DNA of 64,000 nt from positions 43,601-107,600 of the forward strand of contig JAWXBR010000062.1 in NCBI GenBank assembly GCA_034440235.1, given 5' to 3'. Below, one piece after another: positions 17,498-24,368 of the stretch. How positions within the stretch are numbered: the stretch's first letter is position 1; each line of letters starts with the position of its first letter. Both the position numbers and the translations under genes were made by a program. The notes below the pieces were generated by a model, which was given only the letters and a program-made list of their open reading frames with translations, made no database searches and was not told where the DNA came from. The stretch is from JAWXBR01 sp034440235 (GTDB taxonomy: Bacteria; Bacteroidota; Ignavibacteria; Kapaibacteriales; Kapaibacteriaceae).

Positions 17498-18187
17498 ATG
17501 CGCCTATTACTATTCGATATCGACGGTACCTTGTTGCGTCTCCGAGGAGGCATTGGCAGGCGTATGTTTATAGACGCGTTTGAGTCTACACTCAGCGTGA
17601 ATGTGGCTCCAGCACTAGAGAACATGTCATTTGCAGGGCGTACAGACCGACATCTGGTAACCGATATTTCCGATCGGATGGGACTCGACCCTGTGGTAAC
17701 CGCAACGGCCTGGCCATCGATACGCGATACAATGATGTCGAGGGCACAATGCCTGATTGTCCCGGATGCGGTAGAAATCTTGCCCGGAGTGCACGACCTT
17801 CTCAAAAATCTTAGTCGAGAGGCAGTCACGCTGGGACTCGTAACGGGCAACATTCGAAGCATTGCCTTTCGGAAGCTGCAGGCTGCCGGACTCGACTCCT
17901 ACTTTACCGAAGGAGCCTTTGGTTGCGAGGACCCCGATCGTAATCAACTGCCGCCACGAGCCGTAACACGCCTGAATTCGTTGAATGGCACTACCTATGC
18001 GCATTCTGATGCAGTGATTATTGGCGACGCTCCACAAGACATTGAATGTGCTAAACACAATGGAATTCGCAGTATAGGTGTTGCTACCGGACAGCACTCG
18101 TCGAGGGAATTATCTGCCTGTGGTGCTGATGCTGTTCTAGAATCGTTCCGAGACGTGAGCCACTCTTCGGTCACGATTCTCGCATAA
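17498..18187 (+). CDS. HAD-superfamily phosphatase (phosphoglycolate phosphatase-like)
   Basis: A 229-residue HAD hydrolase. Motif I is LLFDIDGTLLRL with both catalytic aspartates, motif II is GLVTGN, motif III involves the Lys of FRKLQAAG, and motif IV is IIGDAPQDIECAK. A helical cap lies between motif I and II. The layout matches Gph/PGP-like small-molecule phosphatases; the substrate is not determined. It is followed 21 nt later by cmk. Confidence 0.82.
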   Translation: MRLLLFDIDGTLLRLRGGIGRRMFIDAFESTLSVNVAPALENMSFAGRTDRHLVTDISDRMGLDPVVTATAWPSIRDTMMSRAQCLIVPDAVEILPGVHDLLKNLSREAVTLGLVTGNIRSIAFRKLQAAGLDSYFTEGAFGCEDPDRNQLPPRAVTRLNSLNGTTYAHSDAVIIGDAPQDIECAKHNGIRSIGVATGQHSSRELSACGADAVLESFRDVSHSSVTILA

Positions 18188-18195
18188 TCGCCACG

Positions 18196-18203
18196 TATCT
18201 TTG
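18196..18203 (+). promoter_or_regulatory. TATCTTTG -7 element before cmk
   Basis: A perfect TAnnTTTG box five nucleotides before the cmk ATG at 18209, the same sequence and spacing as at phnC. Confidence 0.55.
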
Positions 18204-18208
18204 TGGCA

Positions 18209-18913
18209 ATGGCAAAGCTGATCATCGTTACCATCGACGGACCTGCTGGTGCAGGGAAGTCTACCACCGCACGTCGTGTAGCAGAACGACTGGGCTACCT
18301 GTATATCGACACAGGGGCCATGTATAGAGCCGTTACGCTTGCTGCCTTGCGCAGCAACATCGAGCTTGACAATCAACACCTTGATGTACTTGTACATGAA
18401 GCTGACATCCAGCTTGTGTACACACCGCTCGGACAGCGCACAATTCTCAATGGCGAGGATGTAAGCGAAGCAATCCGTCATAGCGACGTTACAAACAAGG
18501 TCAGCGCTGTTAGCGCCCTTCCAGCCGTTCGAAACATCCTCGTTGCAAAACAACGTGAGATGGGAAGGGGCGGAGGGGTCGTCATGGATGGGCGTGATAT
18601 TGGCTCGGTTGTATTTCCCCATGCCGAAGTCAAAATCTATCTCATTGCTGCTCTTGAAGAGCGTATTCGCAGACGCACAACAGAAATGCAACGCAACGGC
18701 CACGCACTGACTGAAGATGACGTTCGTCATCAGATTGTCGAACGTGACGAAATGGACTCACAACGAGCAACGAGCCCCCTGGTCAAGCCCCCTGATGCAA
18801 TCGAAGTGGATACTACATCACTGGCAATCGATGAGCAGGTGGACAGAATTCTTGAGTACGTCGACAAGTATCACCGCACGTACGACATCATCTCTACGTA
18901 CGGAAATTTCTAA
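18209..18913 (+). CDS. cmk: Cytidylate kinase
   Basis: A 234-residue (d)CMP kinase with the P-loop DGPAGAGKST, the substrate-binding segment YIDTGAMYRAVT, the conserved MDGRDIGSVVFP and the lid-region RRRTTEMQ. It phosphorylates CMP/dCMP in the cytoplasm. ATG 18209 is preferred over GTG 18203 because the TATCTTTG promoter element ends at 18203. ispH follows after about 50 nt. The end of the gene, including its TAA, is duplicated in tandem (18904-18945). Confidence 0.93.
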   Translation: MAKLIIVTIDGPAGAGKSTTARRVAERLGYLYIDTGAMYRAVTLAALRSNIELDNQHLDVLVHEADIQLVYTPLGQRTILNGEDVSEAIRHSDVTNKVSAVSALPAVRNILVAKQREMGRGGGVVMDGRDIGSVVFPHAEVKIYLIAALEERIRRRTTEMQRNGHALTEDDVRHQIVERDEMDSQRATSPLVKPPDAIEVDTTSLAIDEQVDRILEYVDKYHRTYDIISTYGNF

Positions 18914-18945
18914 CGGCTGCGCCTCGGTTTCTAACGAACGCAACT
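18904..18945. repeat. 21-nt tandem duplication across the cmk stop codon
   Basis: TTTCTAACG occurs at 18907-18915, containing the cmk TAA, and again at 18928-18936, with flanking similarity over a 21-nt period. Confidence 0.55.
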
Positions 18946-18964
18946 AGCATGCACGCTAACAACA

Positions 18965-19882
18965 ATGAATGTCACCATCGATAAAAACAGTGGTTTCTGC
19001 TGGGGCGTTGTCCGCACTGTCCGCATCGCAGAAGACCAGCTTGCTGCCGAGCGAGAGAATCGCAATGTGTATGTGCTCGGACCCATCATTCACAACCCAA
19101 AAGAAATTGAAAGGTTAGAAGCCAAGGGGCTAAAGACCATTACTGTGAATGATTTTGAGGGGTTGGCAAATCAAGGTGTCAAAGTCATCGTACGCGCACA
19201 TGGCGAACCACCCGAGACGTATCGTCAAGCCTGGAAAAACGGTATTGAGATTATCGACGCAACATGTCCTGTCGTTACAAAGCTTCAGGAACGAGTCCGC
19301 AAGTTCTACGACCAAGGCTTCCAGGTTGTAGTATTCGGGAAAAAAGACCACGCTGAGGTTCTTGGTGTGCGCGGTGTTGTGAACGATGAGGCCATTGTTG
19401 TGAAATCCGTTGATGAAGCGATGGCACAGGTCGACGTTTCTCGACGTACCGTGCTCTTCTCGCAAACGACCATGGATAGGCCAACATTTCTGCTCATTCG
19501 CGACGCTCTTAAAGCACGGGTAGCTGAGTTAGTAGTTGACACAATGGAGAATATTGCTACTGAGTTTCATGCAAAGGATACCATTTGTGGTCAGGTCTCT
19601 GGGCGTGAAGACCAGCTTGCCGCCTTCGCCCGTGCAAACGATGTTATAATATTCGCCGCCGGTAAAGCCAGTTCGAATGGTAAAGTACTTTATGATGTAG
19701 CACGCGCTGCCAATCCACGCACTTATTTTATCGAAGACATCTCAGAGATAAAGTCCGAATGGCTTGAGAGCGCTATGAATGTTGGTATTAGCGGGGCTAC
19801 GAGCACACCACAGTGGTTTATGGAGGAGATTCGCGACCACCTTCGTAATAATTTCGTAAATTTGTCGTCTATGGGCATATAA
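18965..19882 (+). CDS. ispH: 4-hydroxy-3-methylbut-2-enyl diphosphate reductase
   Basis: A 305-residue IspH/LytB, the last enzyme of the MEP isoprenoid pathway, making IPP and DMAPP. The three iron-sulfur cysteines are visible in GFCWGV, DATCPVV and KDTICGQVSGRE. Substrate-binding HNP, RAHGEP, KASSNG and GISGATSTP are all present. The protein is complete and begins at ATG 18965. Its 3' end contains a possible promoter (TAAATTTG 19857-19864) for the tmRNA gene that starts 15 nt after the stop. Confidence 0.96.
   Translation: MNVTIDKNSGFCWGVVRTVRIAEDQLAAERENRNVYVLGPIIHNPKEIERLEAKGLKTITVNDFEGLANQGVKVIVRAHGEPPETYRQAWKNGIEIIDATCPVVTKLQERVRKFYDQGFQVVVFGKKDHAEVLGVRGVVNDEAIVVKSVDEAMAQVDVSRRTVLFSQTTMDRPTFLLIRDALKARVAELVVDTMENIATEFHAKDTICGQVSGREDQLAAFARANDVIIFAAGKASSNGKVLYDVARAANPRTYFIEDISEIKSEWLESAMNVGISGATSTPQWFMEEIRDHLRNNFVNLSSMGI
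19857..19864 (+). promoter_or_regulatory. Possible -7 element for ssrA
   Basis: TAAATTTG lies inside the end of ispH, 33 nt before the predicted mature 5' end of the tmRNA, a plausible position for a processed precursor. Confidence 0.4.
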
Positions 19883-19897
19883 AGCACGAAGAAACAC

Positions 19898-20260
19898 GGG
19901 GATGTACCGGTTTCGACGGAGTGCTGATGATCTCGAAGACTCGTGTCGAGCTACGCTGGTGGAGCTCGTTAATACAACTGGCGAACAACAACAGGCGATA
20001 ACTTCGGTTATCGCATGGCTGCTTAATTAAGTAGCCATGCCATCGGACGGATGTTTGCCTATCGGCCTCCTCTCCGGTGACGCACTCAGATAGGCTGGCG
20101 CAACGTTGTGCATCAGGGCAACGCGCGAGAAAGTTCTGATGCTGGCAATTGGGCACCTGTCGATCGGTAACCCCGACTGCGAGACAAAGTTGATCGAAGA
20201 CACACGTGATATGCTTCGGTGATTCCACTTCGGACCCGGGTTCGACTCCCGGCATCTCCA
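19898..20260 (+). ncRNA. ssrA: Transfer-messenger RNA (tmRNA)
   Basis: The 5' end GGGGATG pairs with CATCTCC at 20253-20259, with one G-U pair, to make the acceptor stem. The 3' half contains the T-arm GGGTTCGACTCCC, and the 5' half the conserved CCGGTTTCGACGG. CCA is not encoded. The likely tag frame ends at TAA 20024-20026 and reads GDNFGYRMAA from GGC 19994, close in length and pattern to Chlorobium-type tags ending MAA; the exact resume codon is inferred. Tag codons fall in two perfect hairpins: an 8-bp stem with a UUCG loop (19995-20014) and a 12-bp stem with loop AAUU (20013-20040). It rescues stalled ribosomes with SmpB. Confidence 0.95.
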
Positions 20261-20284
20261 CAACGCTAGTCGAAAGCGAATCTT

Positions 20285-20318
20285 AAAGGGCCCCCCACCC
20301 GGGTCCCTTTTTCTTTTC
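20285..20318 (+). terminator. Rho-independent terminator after ssrA
   Basis: The stem AAAGGGCCC pairs with GGG-(T)-CCCTTT around a short C-rich loop and is followed by TTTCTTTT. It lies 25 nt after the tmRNA 3' end. Confidence 0.85.
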
Positions 20319-20329
20319 CTACAACTCAT

Positions 20330-20680
20330 ATGCGCATCTGGGACATTCATCCGAAACTCCTCTGCCGACAGCACCTCTTAGGTGAACACCGTGAGTTACA
20401 CGGACTTTGGAACATTCTCACAAAACATGACGGTGTTGGTGGCTACTCGCGCCATCCCGAAACTCTACGCTGGGTGGGAAAGCTGCGTGCTCTGTACAAC
20501 CGACATGAGCTCTTAGTGAATGAGATGACATTACGCGGCTATAACCACAAGTCGCCACTTGATGCCAGCCTTGCCACAGGTGATGCAACACAATCCACGT
20601 GTATCGACACACCCGCCAGACAACAAATAATACTTGCAGAAAAACCATGCCCTTGTTTTTTACGTAAGGATTCCAACTGA
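20330..20680 (+). CDS. T4 endonuclease V-like pyrimidine dimer DNA glycosylase
   Basis: A 116-residue protein. Its start MRIW..CRQHLLGEHRELHGLW aligns with T4 endonuclease V (QHLMAEYRELPRVF) with a constant one-residue offset: His15, Glu19, Arg21 and Glu22 correspond to T4 His16, Glu20, Arg22 and catalytic Glu23. LYNRHELLVNEMTLRGYNHKSPL matches the T4 region [22 protein letters not shown]. By this alignment Met1 falls where T4 has its nucleophilic Thr2, so the reactive amine would have to be on Met1 or on Arg2 after Met removal. The protein would cut at UV-induced dimers. The last seven residues after CPC look like read-through into a remnant. It is complete and directly follows the tmRNA terminator. 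Confidence 0.7.
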   Translation: MRIWDIHPKLLCRQHLLGEHRELHGLWNILTKHDGVGGYSRHPETLRWVGKLRALYNRHELLVNEMTLRGYNHKSPLDASLATGDATQSTCIDTPARQQIILAEKPCPCFLRKDSN

Positions 20681-20766
20681 CGCAGGTTCAGGTTATCTTT
20701 ATCGACCAGAACAATAGGGGTCTGACTTGCAATCATTTCGAAGAAGCGATTGGGCATGAGAATATC
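20632..20766 (-). pseudogene. Possible remnant of a glycosyltransferase (GT4-like) gene
   Basis: The minus strand across the gap between the endonuclease V homologue and the histidine kinase encodes ILMPNRFFEMIASQTPIVLV. This strongly resembles the PNKFFEYLAAGxPVV segment of GT4 glycosyltransferases. Flanking codons in the same frame do not look like protein. It may be a relic or chance. Confidence 0.25.
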
Positions 20767-20776
20767 TCCGCGAAGG

Positions 20777-22276
20777 ATGAGAGATATCTCGGTTACAAAA
20801 AAACTGTACTTCATTGTGGGCACAATGGCAGTACTGATTGCGGCCGAATTGGTGACGCTGTGGTTTTCGATGGAAACCCTGTCGTCTGTGCGTGCATTCG
20901 TGGGGGGCGAAGGACTCTGGTCGAAATCACAAAAAGATGCTTCGTACCACCTGCGCGAGTACAACATCACGCATGATGAGAAACACTATAGAGCGTTTCA
21001 GGGCTTTATGCAAGTGCCGCTTGGCGATCATAAAACTCTCGTTGAATTATCTAAACCCGAGCCCGATTTAGAAATGGCAAGGCAGGGTTTTCTCGAAGGC
21101 CGAATCCACCCGGATGATATCGATGGAATGATAAACCTCATCCAGCGGTTTCATTCAGTTTACTACATCAATGAGGCGGTTAAGATCTGGACGAAAGCTG
21201 ATTCTATCATTGGGAAACTGATTCCGCTTGGTGAGAGAATGCGCGCAGAGATCAACAGCAACAATCCTTCACAGGCACTTCTCGACAGTCTCCAACGGCA
21301 AATAGAACCAGTTAATGCAGAGCTTACAGTGCTCGAAGATAACTTCTCCTATGTCTTAGGAGAGGGATCGCGCTGGCTAGAAGATCTAGTGTTAAGGCTG
21401 TTACCAATTGTGGCGTTCACAGTTGAAATCTCTGGCCTTCTGATGAGTATTTCTGTAAGCCGAGGAATTAGCCGTGGATTGAACGCAATTAACAGATCTG
21501 CAAAAAGGATTGCAAAGGGTGATTTGTCAGATCGTGCAGAGGTATTTGCGAATGATGAGATTGGCCAGGTAGCAACGGCCATGAATATGATGACAGAGAA
21601 TCTCATTCAGCGTAACAAAGACCTCGAACAGTTTGCGTACATCATCTCACATAATCTGCGGGGTCCAGTTACCAACGTCCTCGCACTGGCATCCATCCTC
21701 GAAGAACCCGGACTCGATGAGAATACTCAACGAGAGTGCATCAATGGACTTGTATTTTCTGTCCATAATCTCGATGAAACGCTAACGGATCTCACCCGCA
21801 TCCTGCAAGTGAAAAACGAATTGCATGAACGCACCGAAATTGTACGATTTGAAGACCTCATTCGCGACATTTCAATGAACGTCAGCGAATTGATCAATCG
21901 CGAAGGTGCGACGATCGTTATAGACTTCACCGAAATCGAACAGATACAGTCAGTGAAAAGTTATTTTTATAGCATTTTCTACAATTTGATTATAAATGGC
22001 ATTAAGTATCGACGCTCTGATGAGAATCCAACCCTACATATCAAGAGCAGTAAGGTCGATGGCAAGGTCCGTCTTACGTTTGCAGACAACGGCTTAGGGA
22101 TAGATTTAAAACGTCAGGGTGACAAGGTTTTTGGACTTTACAAACGCTTTCACTATGGTGTAGAAGGAAAAGGCATCGGGCTTTTTATGGTCAAGTCACA
22201 AGTCGAAGCCTTAGGCGGTACTGTTAAGATTGAAAGTGAAGTGAATAAGGGTACGGTGTTCACAATCGACTTCTAA
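20777..22276 (+). CDS. Membrane sensor histidine kinase with HAMP domain
   Basis: A sensor of about 499 residues. A first membrane helix (LYFIVGTMAVLIAAELVTLWF) is followed by a helical periplasmic domain of about 170 residues (with GGEGLWSKSQKDASYHLREY), a second helix near residue 215, a HAMP linker (ISRGLNAINRSAKRIAKGDL), the HisKA phosphoacceptor box FAYIISHNLRGPV, and an HATPase domain with N-box NLIINGIKY and G-boxes ADNGLGID and GKGIGLFMVK. No response regulator is adjacent, so it is an orphan kinase here. I chose ATG 20777; ATG 20756 is possible. Its last codons are the first of three tandem 20-nt copies. Confidence 0.9.
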   Translation: MRDISVTKKLYFIVGTMAVLIAAELVTLWFSMETLSSVRAFVGGEGLWSKSQKDASYHLREYNITHDEKHYRAFQGFMQVPLGDHKTLVELSKPEPDLEMARQGFLEGRIHPDDIDGMINLIQRFHSVYYINEAVKIWTKADSIIGKLIPLGERMRAEINSNNPSQALLDSLQRQIEPVNAELTVLEDNFSYVLGEGSRWLEDLVLRLLPIVAFTVEISGLLMSISVSRGISRGLNAINRSAKRIAKGDLSDRAEVFANDEIGQVATAMNMMTENLIQRNKDLEQFAYIISHNLRGPVTNVLALASILEEPGLDENTQRECINGLVFSVHNLDETLTDLTRILQVKNELHERTEIVRFEDLIRDISMNVSELINREGATIVIDFTEIEQIQSVKSYFYSIFYNLIINGIKYRRSDENPTLHIKSSKVDGKVRLTFADNGLGIDLKRQGDKVFGLYKRFHYGVEGKGIGLFMVKSQVEALGGTVKIESEVNKGTVFTIDF

Positions 22277-22320
22277 TGTCCACCATCGCCTCCTAAAATC
22301 CACAATCGACTTGTAAAGAA
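22261..22320. repeat. Three 20-nt tandem copies across the histidine kinase stop codon
   Basis: Units 22261-22280, 22281-22300 and 22301-22320 begin CACAATCGACTTCTAA, CACCATCGCCTCCTAA and CACAATCGACTTGTAA. The first holds the real stop; each repeats the TAA at the same place. Confidence 0.8.
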
Positions 22321-22337
22321 TAAGGCAATTTCGTCTA

Positions 22338-24317
22338 ATGCACCCACTACGCATTGCTTTTCTCTGGCATTTCCACCAGCCAGACTATCGGTCCCAGCAT
22401 GGTTTCACCTTGCCGTGGGTTCGCCTGCATGCTGCAAAAGACTATGCATGGCTGCCCGACTTGTTTGCAGAATTCCCTGCAATTCGACAAACGATCAATA
22501 TCGTGCCGAGCCTTATCGATCAGCTTGCTGCGTATTCTCACGGCACGACCGACGCACTTCAGCGCGAGGCAAAACGTATCGAACAAGGACTTCTGCCTGA
22601 ACATCCCAATACATACGCACATGCGCTTACCGTCCTACATGCAGAGCGCATGATTGCCCACAAGCGCCACGATGCTCTGCATGTTCAAGCAGTGAGCGGC
22701 GAATGGCATGCGTGGACAATACAGGAGTGGATTGACTTAACAGTGTGGTATCACCTGGCCTGGTGTAGCCCTCATCTTCGGCGTCAGGACGCTGTTGTTA
22801 TGGGGCTCTTGAGCAAGGGGCAGAACTTTACAACAACCGACGTGCAATCATTAATGCACGTACTCACTGATGCATGTGATGATGTTGTACCTACACTACG
22901 ACGGCTCCATAAGCTGGGGCAGATAGATGTTTCAGTAACGCCATATCATCATCCGATTCTACCGCTCCTGTGTAACACCGAGTCAACGCGTGATGCACTT
23001 CCAGATTCTGCGCTGCCCATTCCAGCCTTTGTTTTCCCCCAAGACGCTTCCAGTCAGGTAAAATCGGCCAAGACCGCTGCACAACATGCCTTCGACGATT
23101 CAGTGCACGGCATGTGGCCTGCTGAAGGCTCGATTAGTAACGAAGCACTGAAAGTGTTCGCAAGACACGGCATCCGTTGGGTAGCATCTGACGAAGGAAT
23201 ACTCGCCAATTCACTAGGTGAGGAATACTCTGCCACGTCGAAGTACCGAGCGTGGGCTGTTGGGGAAGGCGATGAGACAGTGTCCGTAGTTTTTCGCGAT
23301 CGTGCACTTAGCGACGCTATCGGCTTCACATACTCGAACTGGGATGCGAATCGTGCCGCCGATGACTTTATTCGACAGCTCGAAGAGCGTCGCAGACTTA
23401 TCGTACAGAATGAAGGCACAGATGCTCTTCTCGATTCTGTTGTAAGCATCATCCTCGACGGAGAAAACTGCTGGGAGTTCTACGAGAACAACGGTGAGTC
23501 GTTTCTGCGAGCACTTTGTGCTCGGCTTGCCAACACGACGTTATACTCTTGCATTGGCATGAATGAGGCCACCCGTCCAACGCGTTCCATTCGTTCAATC
23601 GTCGCCGGATCTTGGATAGGTGCATCGTTCGATATATGGATCGGCAGCCCCCTAAAAAATCTTGCGTGGTCACTTTTACGCGAAGCGCGTTCAGCCGTCG
23701 ATTGCCTGCCGTCGTTTCCGTCCGATGTTAACGTAAAGCGTAGTAACGCATCAATTTTAGACGACATACTTTCAGCAGAATCGTCCGATTGGTTCTGGTG
23801 GTACGACGACCGGCATCAGGCTCCAAATAAACGCGACTTCGACATGTTATTCCGCGAGCGATTGACAACGATCTTTAACGCATGTAGTGTCGTGCCAAGC
23901 ATTGATCTTTCAATCTCGCTCTATGACCACGTAGATGTAATGCAAGGGGCGCAGAAAGGGGCTGTGCACGTGTCGTATGGTAGTATGGCCATGCATACTG
24001 GCAACCAGATTGTGAGAAGTGTTGCTATGGAATCGAATGATTCTTGGCAGCGCCTCACTATTCGACTGGAGCGAAAACCCGTGAACGATGAGCAGGTAAC
24101 CCTTATCCTGCGCAACGAAAGTCAGGCACAACGTCTTGTGCGTGTGAACAGCAGTGGACTCACCTGGTCGAGCGAGCAGGCAGATGAATCTGCTCGGTTG
24201 ACAACCGAACTCGAACTTGAAATCTATGTGCAGTTCCGCGCTGTATGGACAGTGGAAATCGAAGAGGTAAACGATTCTGGTGAACACCGAACCGCAACGA
24301 TTGAGTTAAGAGCCTAA
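22338..24317 (+). CDS. Glycoside hydrolase family 57 protein
   Basis: A 659-residue soluble enzyme. The N-terminal IAFLWHFHQPDYR and PWVRLHAAKDY are hallmark GH57 motifs. The later WPAEGSISNEALKVFARHGIRWVASDEG and ILDGENCWEFYENNGESFL correspond to the conserved regions that carry catalytic acid residues. A C-terminal beta-rich region of about 200 residues follows. Family members are alpha-amylases, 4-alpha-glucanotransferases or branching enzymes, so a role in glycogen or alpha-glucan metabolism is likely; the exact activity is not readable. No signal peptide is visible. Confidence 0.88.
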   Translation: MHPLRIAFLWHFHQPDYRSQHGFTLPWVRLHAAKDYAWLPDLFAEFPAIRQTINIVPSLIDQLAAYSHGTTDALQREAKRIEQGLLPEHPNTYAHALTVLHAERMIAHKRHDALHVQAVSGEWHAWTIQEWIDLTVWYHLAWCSPHLRRQDAVVMGLLSKGQNFTTTDVQSLMHVLTDACDDVVPTLRRLHKLGQIDVSVTPYHHPILPLLCNTESTRDALPDSALPIPAFVFPQDASSQVKSAKTAAQHAFDDSVHGMWPAEGSISNEALKVFARHGIRWVASDEGILANSLGEEYSATSKYRAWAVGEGDETVSVVFRDRALSDAIGFTYSNWDANRAADDFIRQLEERRRLIVQNEGTDALLDSVVSIILDGENCWEFYENNGESFLRALCARLANTTLYSCIGMNEATRPTRSIRSIVAGSWIGASFDIWIGSPLKNLAWSLLREARSAVDCLPSFPSDVNVKRSNASILDDILSAESSDWFWWYDDRHQAPNKRDFDMLFRERLTTIFNACSVVPSIDLSISLYDHVDVMQGAQKGAVHVSYGSMAMHTGNQIVRSVAMESNDSWQRLTIRLERKPVNDEQVTLILRNESQAQRLVRVNSSGLTWSSEQADESARLTTELELEIYVQFRAVWTVEIEEVNDSGEHRTATIELRA

Positions 24318-24368
24318 CACTGCGTGCCTGTCACAGCCTACCAATAGATGCGTGGTTATTCATGGAGG

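Noticed and set aside
19981..20001. Alternative tmRNA tag reading ANNNRR
   Set aside because: It begins with GCG but ends in two arginines before TAA; degradation tags end in small hydrophobic residues, as the MAA frame does.
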